64,000 nucleotides of DNA from CAVTUU01 sp045804965 (GTDB lineage: Bacteria; Chloroflexota; Chloroflexia; Thermomicrobiales; UBA6265). Position numbers and translations under genes: made by a program. This document shows, piece after piece, positions 16,657 through 25,924 of the stretch. Under the pieces are notes generated by a model. It did not search any database and was not told where the DNA came from. It saw nothing but the letters and a program-made list of their open reading frames with translations. The stretch's first letter is position 1. The number at the start of each line of letters is the position of its first letter. The stretch spans positions 82,176 to 146,175 of the forward strand of contig JBJMMD010000051.1 in NCBI GenBank assembly GCA_045804965.1, read 5' to 3'.

Positions 16657-19011
16657 ATGGTGCTGAGCAGTTACGTCGGCGCGACGGTCCGCCGCAAAGA
16701 AGACCCGCGACTGATCACGGGTTCGTCGGCGTACGTTGACGACATCTCGATCACCGGCACGTTGCACATGGCGTTCGTGCGCAGTCCCTATGCGCACGCC
16801 AACGTACGTGGCATCGACATTTCTGCCGCCTTGGGGATGCCCGGCGTGGCCAAGGTCATGACCGCCGAGGATCTGGAGCGCGTCACGACCGATATCTATC
16901 CGGACGACGTGACCAAAGAAACTGGCGGGGCGGCCGACAAGGCGATCGAGGACGACGGGATCTCCGTGCCACAGGTCCTTCCCTTAGCGAAGTCCAAAGT
17001 GCGCTACGTCGGGGAAGCGGTTGCCGCCGTTATCGCCGTGACCCCCGCGCAAGCGGTCGATGCTGCTGCCATCGTCGACGTCGATTATGAACCGCTCGAC
17101 GTCGTCACCGATCCCTACAAAGCGATGAACGATGGCGCCCCGCTTCTTTATGACGAAGTCAAGAACAACATCTCAGTCATCGAGCAAACAGTTCACGGGG
17201 ATGTCGATGCCGCGTTCGCATCGGCCAAGATCAACGTTTCAGCCAAGATTCGATCGAACCGAGTCTTTCCAATGGCGATGGAGACACGCGGCGTGCTGGC
17301 CGCCCCGGATCCGATTACGCGCGGGCTCACTGTCTGGGGTTCAACTCAGGCTCCACACTGGAACCGAAACTCGATCGCGACCGCGCTCGGCTTGAGCCAG
17401 AATCAAGTTCGCTATATCGCGCCCGAAGTCGGTGGTGGATTTGGATGCAAAATCGGAGCGTATCAAGAGGAATTCGTCGCCGCCGCTGCCGCCACCATCC
17501 TCAAGCGGCCGGTGAAATGGATCGAATCCCGGAGCGAGAACTTCCTGGCGACAAATCATGGCCGCAACCAGTGGGGCGAATTCGAGGTCGCCGCTGACGA
17601 GAATGGCAAGCTGACCGGCTTGAGGGCCCGAGTCGTACTCGATTCCGGCGCTTATCCATGGGCCCTCGACCTTGCCTGGGCCACGTGGGTGATGTCGACC
17701 GGCTGCTACGAGGTGCCCAACCTCGACTACAAGGTGACCGGCGTGTACACGAACACAATGGCGAACGGCGCCTATCGCGGCGCCGGCCGGCCGGAGGCCG
17801 CCTATTACGTCGAGCGGCTGATGGATTTGATCGCCGACGAAGGTGGTCTCGACCCAGCTCAGGTCCGCCGCGTCAATTTCATTGCGCCCGACAAATTCCC
17901 GTACACAACACTTTCGGGCGAACATTACGACACCGGCGAGTACGAGAAGGCGCTAAATAAGGCCCTCGAAGTTGCCGGCTACGACCAGCTTCGCCGGGAG
18001 CAAGCGACTGCCCGCCAGCAGGGTCGGTATTTGGGGGTTGGCCTGGCGTCGTATGTCGAGATTTGCGGTTTCGGCCCATACGATAGCGCCCAGGTTCGGA
18101 TCGAACCGAGCGGCGCAGTCACAATCTTTACTGGCGTTTCGCCGCACGGGCAGGGCCAGGAAACGACTTTCTCACAGCTCGCGGCAGATTACATCGGCGC
18201 CGACTTTGATTCGATCGTCGTTCACCACGGCGACACCGGCAACACGCCGCAAGGCAATGGCACAATGGGCAGCCGTGGTTTGGTTGTCGGCGGCGGCGCG
18301 CTCGTGATCTCGCTCAACAAGATCAAGGAAAAGGCGGTCAGGATCGCCGCCCATCAGCTCGAGGCCGCGATCGAGGACATCGAGCTCGCCGAGGGCAAGT
18401 ATCGGGTCAAGGGCGTGCCGAGCCGAGGCGCGACCCTCGCCGATATCGCCAAGCTCGCATACAGCGGCGACTTGCCGGACGACATCGATGTCGGTCTCGA
18501 GACGACCGACTTTTTCAAGCCCGCGGACGAAACCTTCCCTTTCGGCACCCACATCGCCGTTGTCGAAGTCTTTCCCGACACGGGCCAAGTCAAGATCCTG
18601 AAGTACGTCTCCGTCGACGACTGCGGCACGATCATCAGTCCGATGCTGGTCACGGGTCAAGTCCATGGCGGGCTAGCGCAAGGGATCGGACAGGCGTTGT
18701 TCGAAGAAGTGCAATATGACGAGAACGGCGAGTTGATCACCGGCACGCTCAATGACTACGCCGTGCCGAAGGCAATCAACTTCCCGACCTTCGAAACCCA
18801 TCACACCACGACGACGACGCCCCTGAATCCGCTGGGCGCGAAGGGGATCGGGGAAGCAGCGACGATTGGCTCAACGCCGGCGATCGCTAACGCTGTGATC
18901 GACGCCCTTGAGCCATGGGGCATTCGACATCTCGACATGCCGTTCACCGCGGAGAAGGTCTGGCGGGCGATCAACAGCGCTCAGCAACCGGCAGTCGGCG
19001 CTGCAGACTAA
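16657..19011 (+). CDS. Molybdenum hydroxylase large subunit (CoxL form II-like)
   Basis: Xanthine dehydrogenase/aldehyde oxidase family large subunit of 784 residues, which binds molybdopterin cytosine dinucleotide and hydroxylates or oxidises a small substrate. It begins VGATVRRKEDPRLITG, the family's N-terminal motif. The active-site loop reads NGAYRGAGRPEAAY, the form II signature, and lacks the Cys-containing AYRCSFR of true CO dehydrogenase. The catalytic Glu is in GAKGIGEAATIG near the C-terminus. I choose ATG 16657 because AAGGTGGAG sits upstream. A GTG at 16636 is in frame without SD. The FAD and 2Fe-2S subunit genes are not adjacent, so substrate is unknown. Confidence 0.88.
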   Translation: MVLSSYVGATVRRKEDPRLITGSSAYVDDISITGTLHMAFVRSPYAHANVRGIDISAALGMPGVAKVMTAEDLERVTTDIYPDDVTKETGGAADKAIEDDGISVPQVLPLAKSKVRYVGEAVAAVIAVTPAQAVDAAAIVDVDYEPLDVVTDPYKAMNDGAPLLYDEVKNNISVIEQTVHGDVDAAFASAKINVSAKIRSNRVFPMAMETRGVLAAPDPITRGLTVWGSTQAPHWNRNSIATALGLSQNQVRYIAPEVGGGFGCKIGAYQEEFVAAAAATILKRPVKWIESRSENFLATNHGRNQWGEFEVAADENGKLTGLRARVVLDSGAYPWALDLAWATWVMSTGCYEVPNLDYKVTGVYTNTMANGAYRGAGRPEAAYYVERLMDLIADEGGLDPAQVRRVNFIAPDKFPYTTLSGEHYDTGEYEKALNKALEVAGYDQLRREQATARQQGRYLGVGLASYVEICGFGPYDSAQVRIEPSGAVTIFTGVSPHGQGQETTFSQLAADYIGADFDSIVVHHGDTGNTPQGNGTMGSRGLVVGGGALVISLNKIKEKAVRIAAHQLEAAIEDIELAEGKYRVKGVPSRGATLADIAKLAYSGDLPDDIDVGLETTDFFKPADETFPFGTHIAVVEVFPDTGQVKILKYVSVDDCGTIISPMLVTGQVHGGLAQGIGQALFEEVQYDENGELITGTLNDYAVPKAINFPTFETHHTTTTTPLNPLGAKGIGEAATIGSTPAIANAVIDALEPWGIRHLDMPFTAEKVWRAINSAQQPAVGAAD

Positions 19012-19072
19012 TCGAACAGCTTCGACCGGCCCCCAAAATTGGGGTCCGATCCGCGCTCCGCGAGCCGAACCC

Positions 19073-19585
19073 TCACGAATCGGGATGGGCTTCAGCCCAC
19101 TGGCTCCCTGGTCGCCAGCGGTACATGAGCTGATGCTCGATGCCTCGCATCACGAATCGATCGCCATATGGCAGAAAACCGAATTGGCGATAGAAATCGA
19201 GCGCATGCGTTTGCGCGCTGAGCGCGGTCAGATTCGTCGCCGTGCTGTCAACTGCCGCGAGCAATGCCCGCATGATCGCGCTGCCGATTCCTTGCCGGCG
19301 GTACTCGGGAAGCGTCGCGATCCAGGAAATTTGGGCGCCGTTTTCTTGATGTGACGGCAACGTGAGTCGACCGCAACCGACCGCGCCCACGGGCAACACT
19401 GCGAGCACGTGGAGCGAGCGTGGATCATCGGGGTCGGGGTCCGCTGCGTCGGAGATGCCTTGCTCGACGCCGAAAACCCGCCGGCGAACTTCACGCACGA
19501 TCGCCAACTCCTCGTCCGATTCGACGAATCTGATCTCGACCTGGTCAAGTAGGTCAGATTGTGAAGTGGTTCGACGAACGGTCAT
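19073..19585 (-). CDS. GNAT family N-acetyltransferase
   Basis: Acetyl-CoA-dependent N-acyltransferase of 170 residues. The core EIRFVESDEELAIVREVRRRVFGVEQGI resembles the ElaA/YitI type start, the acetyl-CoA loop is LPEYRRQGIGSAIM, and FYRQFGFLPYGDRFVMRGIEHQLMY closes the fold. The ATG overlaps the argH stop by four bases, so the two are translated together. By analogy with arginine operons carrying N-acetylglutamate synthase-like GNAT genes, a role in arginine metabolism is possible, but nothing in the sequence proves it. Confidence 0.82.
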   Translation of the reverse strand: MTVRRTTSQSDLLDQVEIRFVESDEELAIVREVRRRVFGVEQGISDAADPDPDDPRSLHVLAVLPVGAVGCGRLTLPSHQENGAQISWIATLPEYRRQGIGSAIMRALLAAVDSTATNLTALSAQTHALDFYRQFGFLPYGDRFVMRGIEHQLMYRWRPGSQWAEAHPDS

Positions 19586-21066
19586 GGACTTCCGCGGTCG
19601 CCGTGGTGTGCGAAGAGCGCCGACATTGCCGCCTCGCGCTCACCTACCCAGGCACGCTGTACCGCCAACCGCCGTTTCGCGGCTGAAAGGGCGGCGGCAA
19701 CGCGCACCGGCGCTGTTCCACCCGGCACATCCCGTGCCGCCACGCTTTCGAGCGCGGTCAAGTGCGGGTGGACTTCAGCGAAGATTGGGTGAGCCTCGGC
19801 CCATTCCTCATCCGTCACATCGGCAAAACTCTTGTCCCGCTCCGTGCAAGAGCGGACCAGCCGTCCCACGACTTCGTGCGCCTCCCGGAAGGGAACACCG
19901 AGTTTGGCCAACGTGTCTGCCACATCCGTCGCCAGTGAAAAGTTGCCGAGTGCCGCCTCCGCCATCTTTTCGCGCTTAAACGTCGCGGTGCGGAGCATCG
20001 GCGGAAAAACGGCGAGCACGGCGAGGATCGTATCGACCGAGTCGAAAAGCCCCTCTTTATCTTCTTGAAAATCCTTGTTAAAGGTGAGCGGCAGCCCCTT
20101 GATCACCGTCAGCATACCGACGAGGTGCCCGAACACGCGACCGGTTTTGCCGCGCGCGAGCTCGGCGATATCGGGATTCTTCTTCTGCGGCATGATCGAG
20201 CTGCCAGTTGAGAACGCGTCGGAGAGCTCCAGGAACCCCACCTCTCCTGATGACCAGAAGATGATCTCGTCGCTCAACCGGGAAACGTGAAGCGCAATCA
20301 GCGAGCAAGCGTAGAGGACGTCGAGCACAAAATCGCGGTCAGAAACGGCATCCATGCTATTAGTCGAGATCGCTTCAAAACCAAGATCAGCGGCGACGAA
20401 TTCGCGATCGATTGGATACGCGGAACCCGCGAGTGCGGCCGATCCTAGCGCCAGCACATCCGTCCGCCGGAATGCGTCTTGAAGCCGATCAGTATCCCGC
20501 TCTAACATCGCGACATAGGCGTGCAGATGGTGTGCAAGCAGCACGGGCTGCGCCCGCTGCAAATGGGTATAGCCGGGCATTACGACGCCAAGATGCGCCT
20601 CGGCGACATCAGTCAGCGCCGCAGAAAGATCAAGTACTCCGCCGAAAATTGCTAAAATCGCCCGCTTCGTCCACATCCGCACATCGTTGACGACCTGATC
20701 GTTACGACTGCGTCCGGTATGCAGCTTGCCCGTGACCGGACCGATCAATTCACGCAACCGGCGCTCGACGCCGGTGTGCACATCCTCGTCAGCAATCGAA
20801 AGGGAAAACTCGCCAGCATCGATCTCATCCAAAATGCGCCACAGCCCTGCTTCGATTTCCTCCGCTTCCGCAAGCGAGACGATGCCTTGCCGGCCGAGCA
20901 TGCGAACGTGGGCAATCGATCCGCGGATATCGTCTCGAACGAGCCGGATGTCAAACGTGACGGACGCGTTGAACGCCTCCAATCGGGCATCGGGCGACTC
21001 GGAAAATCGCCCGCTCCATGCTTTGGAAGCGCCATCAACTCTGACCGGCTGTTTCGACGTGCCCAC
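19582..21066 (-). CDS. argH: Argininosuccinate lyase
   Basis: Last step of arginine synthesis: argininosuccinate to arginine and fumarate. The 494-residue protein carries the fumarase/aspartase signature GSSIMPQKKNPD with the catalytic Ser, HTGRSRNDQV and PGYTHLQRAQPV typical of ArgH, and WSGRFSESPDARLEAFNASV at the N-terminus. GTG start at 21066. Followed with overlap by a GNAT gene. Other arg genes are not in the window, so arginine synthesis is dispersed here. Confidence 0.95.
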   Translation of the reverse strand: MGTSKQPVRVDGASKAWSGRFSESPDARLEAFNASVTFDIRLVRDDIRGSIAHVRMLGRQGIVSLAEAEEIEAGLWRILDEIDAGEFSLSIADEDVHTGVERRLRELIGPVTGKLHTGRSRNDQVVNDVRMWTKRAILAIFGGVLDLSAALTDVAEAHLGVVMPGYTHLQRAQPVLLAHHLHAYVAMLERDTDRLQDAFRRTDVLALGSAALAGSAYPIDREFVAADLGFEAISTNSMDAVSDRDFVLDVLYACSLIALHVSRLSDEIIFWSSGEVGFLELSDAFSTGSSIMPQKKNPDIAELARGKTGRVFGHLVGMLTVIKGLPLTFNKDFQEDKEGLFDSVDTILAVLAVFPPMLRTATFKREKMAEAALGNFSLATDVADTLAKLGVPFREAHEVVGRLVRSCTERDKSFADVTDEEWAEAHPIFAEVHPHLTALESVAARDVPGGTAPVRVAAALSAAKRRLAVQRAWVGEREAAMSALFAHHGDRGSP

Positions 21067-21210
21067 CGAATCCCTTTCAAGTCATGCAGTCGACCAAGGC
21101 GTCATTATCCATGCTTCCACACACGAAGCGCGGGTTCTCGCCCCAGAGTTTCGTTAGAATGGCGTTCTGATTTCACCGCTCGGCCCGTCATTCACTAGGA
21201 GCATGCACCT

Positions 21211-22650
21211 ATGACTGCCGCCAATCCCTACGACGAATCGGTTCGCGCGCTCGATCGCGTTCACGAGCTTGCCCGCGAGTATGTCCGTGACCTGCCGAAC
21301 CGGCGAGTTGGTCGCTTGCTCGAAACCGACGAGCTTACGGATGCTTTCGATGAGCCACTCCCTGAACATTCGTCAGATCCAGTCGCCGCGATCGAGGATT
21401 GGTTCAAGCGTGCCGATCCCGGCATTGTCGCCTCGCCCGGACCCCGTTTCTTCGGCTTCGTCGTCGGCGGAGCGACGCCCGCGGCACTCGCCGGCGATTG
21501 GCTCGCCTCCGCGATCGATCAAAACGGCGGCCTCTGGCCGGCGAGTCCTGCCTCCGCTGTAACGGAGCTCGCCGTCATCCGCTGGTTGAAAGAATTGTTC
21601 GGGCTTCCCTCCGCATGGGTCGGCGTTTTGACTAGCGGCGCGACGATGGCGAACTTGGTTGGGCTCGCCGCCGCCCGGCAATGGGCTGGGCGGCAACTCG
21701 GGTTCGATCCCGCGGTTGACGGCCTCGGCGGCCATCCGCCGATTCCTGTCTTGTCCAGCCAGGCGATTCATTCCAGCGCGGTAAAGGCGCTGGGTAATCT
21801 CGGACTTGGGCGAAGCAGCGTCCGCAAGGTCGCTGCGCCTGGCGGCGAAGTCAATCTCGCCGCCTTCGAGAAGGAACTGGAACAGCTGGACGGTCCGGTC
21901 ATCGTGATCGCGAACGCAGGCGAGGTGAACACCGGCCAGTTCGATAAGATCGACGCCATTGCCGACCTCTGCCAGCTTCACCCGGGTGGAGCTTGGTTGC
22001 ACGTCGATGGTGCGTTCGGCCTCTTTGCCGCCGCGTCACCTGGCCTTCAGTATCTCGTTGCCGGGATCGAGCGAGCGGATTCCGTTGCGTCCGACGGCCA
22101 CAAGTGGCTCAACGTGCCATACGATTGTGGATTCGCATTCGTCCGCGACGAATCGGCTTTGCGGGCCACGTTTTCGGCCAAGGGGCCGTACACCGCCGGC
22201 AGCGCTGGCTGGGATGCCGATGATTTCAGTCCCGATATGTCGCGCCGGTTTCGCGGTCTCGCCGCATGGTGCGCGCTCAAAGCCTATGGCCGCGATGGTT
22301 ACCGCGCGCTCGTCGAACGGTGCGTAGAAAACGCCACGGCGTTTGCCTCCTGGGTCGATGAGACTCCGGGCCTCGAACTCATGAACGCCGAGCGCGTGCG
22401 CCAATCGCCTCTCAATTGTGTCTGCTTCCGCTTTACGCCCGCCGGGTTGGAACCGGAAGCTACGAACGCCTTCAATCGCGCCGCCGTTGCCGCGATTCAA
22501 GACGATGGTCGCGCATTCGTCACGGGAACCGTCTGGGAGGGCAAGGCCGCAATCCGCGCCGCCTTCGATAACTGGGCCACCACGCTCGCAGATGTTGAAA
22601 TCTTGGAGTCCGTCGCCGACGACGTCGGAGCCAAGCTTCACACTACGTGA
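21211..22650 (+). CDS. PLP-dependent amino acid decarboxylase, group II
   Basis: Pyridoxal-phosphate enzyme of the glutamate/aromatic-L-amino-acid decarboxylase superfamily, 479 residues. GPRFFGFVVGGATPAALAGDWLA and TSGATMANLVGLAAAR (PLP phosphate contact) precede WLHVDGAFGLFAAASP and the PLP-lysine motif SDGHKWLNVPYDCG. This subgroup has few characterised members, so the amino acid substrate (aromatic, tyrosine or other) cannot be assigned. ATG start with AGGAG nine bases upstream. It is divergent from argH and convergent with the next gene. Confidence 0.85.
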   Translation: MTAANPYDESVRALDRVHELAREYVRDLPNRRVGRLLETDELTDAFDEPLPEHSSDPVAAIEDWFKRADPGIVASPGPRFFGFVVGGATPAALAGDWLASAIDQNGGLWPASPASAVTELAVIRWLKELFGLPSAWVGVLTSGATMANLVGLAAARQWAGRQLGFDPAVDGLGGHPPIPVLSSQAIHSSAVKALGNLGLGRSSVRKVAAPGGEVNLAAFEKELEQLDGPVIVIANAGEVNTGQFDKIDAIADLCQLHPGGAWLHVDGAFGLFAAASPGLQYLVAGIERADSVASDGHKWLNVPYDCGFAFVRDESALRATFSAKGPYTAGSAGWDADDFSPDMSRRFRGLAAWCALKAYGRDGYRALVERCVENATAFASWVDETPGLELMNAERVRQSPLNCVCFRFTPAGLEPEATNAFNRAAVAAIQDDGRAFVTGTVWEGKAAIRAAFDNWATTLADVEILESVADDVGAKLHTT

Positions 22651-22657
22651 GCCAGCC

Positions 22658-24589
22658 CTAGGGCGGAACAAGGGTCAGGTCGGCCGCCACGGGTTTGTGG
22701 TCAGAGGCGTCAGTATCGGGAATCCAGGCGTCGCGGACTTCGATGTCGCTTGTGACCATAATGTAGTCGATCCGGCGGCCGCTATTCGGAAACGTTTCCC
22801 CAGATGGCGGTCCGGTATTGATTAACCCTGCTCCCTCCAGCACGCGCACGGCGTCCGAATCGGGCTCGGAATTGAGATCGGCTCCGAGCACCGCGGGGCG
22901 ATCGCCGTTGATGAACTCGCTTAGCTGCTTGGCTTGTTCGGTGCGAACGTCCGCCGCGTCTTCGGCATTGTCTAAATGCGTGCCAAAGACGACAACCGGT
23001 CCCGCTGTAGTATCGACCCTAACTTCGATCACCGATCGCTTCAAGTTCTCCGTCGAATCGAACTTCCGCACCGTCACTGTCGTCACCGGCGCTTTGGTCA
23101 AGATCGCGTTCCCCCATAATCCGTCGACCGACGCGGTTCCGAAATAGATGGGCATGTCGAGCCGCTGACTGAGCCATGTCGCCTCGTCGACACCGCTCGC
23201 GATCGGCCAGCCCCGGCTAACCTCCTGCAAGACCACAATGTCCGGTTGATCCGCTTCGATCGCCTTTGCGGTCCGTTCGAGGTTCCAAGTGGCATTGAGT
23301 CCGAACCCGGACTGAATGTTGTAGGTCATCGCCGTGAAGTTGGTCGCCAAAGGCTTGCCAACATCCGGTTCCTGCCAATGGATCGATTCCCGGGCGCACG
23401 AAATGACGAGGATCACGAACACGATCGCCAATGGCCGGACAAGCCAGATCATGTGATACGTGAGCGAAATCCTTTGCCGCCACGCGCCGACGAGCGCCGA
23501 GGCCGCCAGCAACAAAAACAGCATGACCACGATCTCGCCTGAACCGGTGAAGGAAAAATAGGCGAAGAGCAAGATCGCCTGCGCCAGCATCCCTGCCGTG
23601 AACCAAAAGCTCGTCGCCCCGACCCCAGTTTGCCGGCGGCCCCGGCAAACAGTCAGCAAGCACGTCATCACGAGGATCGCCGCGCCGGCCCCTCCGAGTT
23701 GGGCCCCGGTTTGGGCCGCGGCGCCGCCGGACCAGAGCAACCACAGACCAAAACCGCCAAGAATCGCGGACAGCGTTGTCCATTGCGGCATCGCCCCCGG
23801 ATGCCGCAAAAGCGTCCATGGTCGACTGAATAGCAAGACGGCTAACGAGAGACCAATCACGAGCCCAAGACCGAGCAACCCCGCTCCCGGACCGACCGTC
23901 GTATCCATCCGCGCACCGGCAAGACCGAGATTCCCGGTCATCAAGTGATAGAGCCCCAGCCCCGGGCCAATGCCAAGCAGCGGCGCCGAATCGAGAAAGA
24001 CCGGTTCGCGGTAGGGGATCAATCCGGCGAATTCCGCGCATTGGGCAAGACTGGCGAGAAACACTGCAAGCAGCAGGATCGTGATGAGGTCGGCGCTCAG
24101 GCTTGGCATCCACGGCAAATCGACGGTCAGAAACCAGGTCCTAATCGCGAGATCGAGCACGAGTCCGAGGCCGATTCCAGCGGCCGCCGCCTCTCGCCCG
24201 ACCGCAAGGAGCGGCGGAAACAGCCAACCCCAGGCGATCACCGCGATCGCCCCCAGAACCAGCCGCGCGTACGGTTCCTGCCAAAATTGCATGATCAAGC
24301 GCGGGAGCGCGAGCGCAAGACCAGCAATCAACACGGCGCGCCGGGGACCGGCGAGGCGAACATTGACGCTACACAGTCCGAACGCGAGGAAAACGGCAAG
24401 CGCGATCGCGGCGAGGGCTTCTCGCTCGCCTTGCCCGACCGAGAAAACCATGTACGAGAGGAAGACACGCGTCGACTCGAGCATGAGCGTGGTGGAAATC
24501 GTGGCGACGACGAGGAATGGTAAATAGTTCGCTTGTGCGCCAGCCCGGAGAAGCCGAAAGGCAGATTGGCGAGAACGGACGCGATCCAA
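22658..24589 (-). CDS. Membrane protein with C-terminal EEP-fold phosphodiesterase
   Basis: A 643-residue protein with about ten to twelve hydrophobic helices in residues 20-400, then an endonuclease/exonuclease/phosphatase domain (about 418-643). The EEP domain shows TAMTYNIQSGFG, IVVLQEVSRG with the metal-binding Glu, VFGTHLDNAED, VLGADLNSEPDSD and the closing ASDHKPVAADL. The catalytic set (N, E, H, D, N, D, H) appears intact. The membrane part recalls glycosyltransferase-like or PGAP2IP/Cwh43 arrangements, which also join a multi-helix part to an EEP domain and act on lipids, but this is only inferred. TTG start at 24589 with GGAG upstream. Confidence 0.8.
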   Translation of the reverse strand: MDRVRSRQSAFRLLRAGAQANYLPFLVVATISTTLMLESTRVFLSYMVFSVGQGEREALAAIALAVFLAFGLCSVNVRLAGPRRAVLIAGLALALPRLIMQFWQEPYARLVLGAIAVIAWGWLFPPLLAVGREAAAAGIGLGLVLDLAIRTWFLTVDLPWMPSLSADLITILLLAVFLASLAQCAEFAGLIPYREPVFLDSAPLLGIGPGLGLYHLMTGNLGLAGARMDTTVGPGAGLLGLGLVIGLSLAVLLFSRPWTLLRHPGAMPQWTTLSAILGGFGLWLLWSGGAAAQTGAQLGGAGAAILVMTCLLTVCRGRRQTGVGATSFWFTAGMLAQAILLFAYFSFTGSGEIVVMLFLLLAASALVGAWRQRISLTYHMIWLVRPLAIVFVILVISCARESIHWQEPDVGKPLATNFTAMTYNIQSGFGLNATWNLERTAKAIEADQPDIVVLQEVSRGWPIASGVDEATWLSQRLDMPIYFGTASVDGLWGNAILTKAPVTTVTVRKFDSTENLKRSVIEVRVDTTAGPVVVFGTHLDNAEDAADVRTEQAKQLSEFINGDRPAVLGADLNSEPDSDAVRVLEGAGLINTGPPSGETFPNSGRRIDYIMVTSDIEVRDAWIPDTDASDHKPVAADLTLVPP

Positions 24590-24745
24590 TCCGAGGCTCC
24601 TTCACCACGAAGAGCGCGGCTCGTGCACCAGTGACAGTAGCACGTGAGAGCGCGATCCTGAACCGAGCTGGCTCAGCTGAAGCGTGTGTCGAATTCCGCG
24701 CCGGCTCTCGGAACAAGCTCGGTAATGGGTTGCCAATTGGCGTAA

Positions 24746-24798
24746 ACTGTACGTACAGTCGTGGTACGGTATACTTTGCAAATTAGCACGAACGTTCG
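24746..24798 (+). promoter_or_regulatory. Promoter/operator region of the nurA-herA-mre11-rad50 operon
   Basis: Perfect 14-base palindrome ACTGTACGTACAGT (24746-24759) lies where the -35 should be for a TATACT -10 (24770-24775). A second perfect palindrome CGAACGTTCG (24789-24798) sits just downstream. It resembles a shortened Gram-positive LexA box (CGAAC-N4-GTTCG without the spacer). Either could bind a repressor, and DNA-damage control would fit the operon. Confidence 0.5.
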
Positions 24799-24849
24799 CA
24801 TCCGACTTCGCGTCAAGGACGTTCGCGGGGCTGCTAAGGGAGAATTGGA

Positions 24850-25923
24850 TTGGAGAAGACGAGACCGCAGACCCGGAAGCAAGGCCGCGGATTCGGTTGG
24901 ATAAGCACCAACGGGCGGACGCCGCTAGAACTGAAGCAAGTGGCGCCATTTGATAGTGAAGAGTCCGATGGTCCGCCCGCTCCGGCAATCATTGAACGCC
25001 TCGAAGGCGAAATCGCCCGCATGCCGCTCGTCGCATCCACCCTTCCGTCAGCGATTCGTTATTTCCTTGACGGCAGTCAGCGCACCTACGACGTCTACTT
25101 CCCTGGTTACTTTCCTATGGTTTTCTCTGTCTGTGCCGCCGCGATCTTGGAGCGCGATCCTGTCGGCAGCGTGAGTCTCGTGCCCGGCACCCTCGAGTTG
25201 CGGCACACATGGTTCGTCCCGGAGCATGCTCCCCGACAGCCTCCACTTGTCGATCGGATCAAGCGCGAAGGCATGAGCATCGTCGATCCATTGGAGCGTT
25301 ACCAGGATGATGACGCGACCTACGCAATCGGATTATCCGATTACAACCACATCGTGGAAACATCATTTGCGGCCGCCAAGAAAGCTCGCGAGCAGCTTGA
25401 AACCGATATCCTGACCAATTGGGCGCAGCGACTCGAGCGAGCGAGCGATGCAGGCTGGATCGTTGTCGACGGCGCTCTCCGCGTGTGTCCGCCTCGTGCG
25501 GTCGGGCTCGTCAAGTCGTTTACCAAACAGCACCTGACGGGCTCGGAAGCGACGGCGCTTTACGATTTGCCCGCCGGCTGCCGAACCTCGGCGTTCCGCG
25601 CCACCGACAGATACCGAAGCGACCTCGATCTGGACGGTCTCGGCAATGACGTAAAACTCCGTACGCTCTGGTACATGAGACTTCATGATGCGACCGGAAA
25701 GGACGGGCGCCACGGTTTGATTCGCATTGAAACGAGCCCAAACGTGACAGCGCCCGCCGAGATTGACACACTTTCATCCTGGCTTATGAATGAAAAACAT
25801 CCGCGCGCAAGCGCCGACGCTCGGTGGGCGAATCTCCTCTACCCAGTGCACATGCTGGAGCGGATGTTGAAGCAGTACGTTGATCGTGAGCTCGGAGCCA
25901 GAATCGCGAAGGTGGTGAGATAG
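24850..25923 (+). CDS. nurA: NurA nuclease
   Basis: 5'-3' exonuclease/endonuclease that works with HerA in DNA end resection. The 357-residue protein has the first NurA metal-binding motif YFLDGSQRT (D74) and a later KSFTKQHL stretch with LRTLWYMRLH, which suit the RNase H-like NurA fold. TTG start at 24850 with AAGGGAG upstream. The HerA helicase gene begins one base after the stop. Function is assigned from the D-motif, size and the strict linkage to herA, mre11 and rad50. Sequence conservation in this family is low, so the exact catalytic residues beyond D74 are uncertain. Confidence 0.85.
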   Translation: MEKTRPQTRKQGRGFGWISTNGRTPLELKQVAPFDSEESDGPPAPAIIERLEGEIARMPLVASTLPSAIRYFLDGSQRTYDVYFPGYFPMVFSVCAAAILERDPVGSVSLVPGTLELRHTWFVPEHAPRQPPLVDRIKREGMSIVDPLERYQDDDATYAIGLSDYNHIVETSFAAAKKAREQLETDILTNWAQRLERASDAGWIVVDGALRVCPPRAVGLVKSFTKQHLTGSEATALYDLPAGCRTSAFRATDRYRSDLDLDGLGNDVKLRTLWYMRLHDATGKDGRHGLIRIETSPNVTAPAEIDTLSSWLMNEKHPRASADARWANLLYPVHMLERMLKQYVDRELGARIAKVVR

Positions 25924-25924
25924 C

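Noticed and set aside
19020..19046. Small CCCC-AAAATT-GGGG hairpin after the molybdenum hydroxylase gene as a terminator
   Set aside because: The stem is only about five to six pairs with no T run on either strand.
23217..24113. 298-codon minus-strand frame overlapping the membrane-EEP gene in another register
   Set aside because: The overlapping register encodes clear membrane helices and EEP motifs. This frame is Arg/Gly-rich and featureless.
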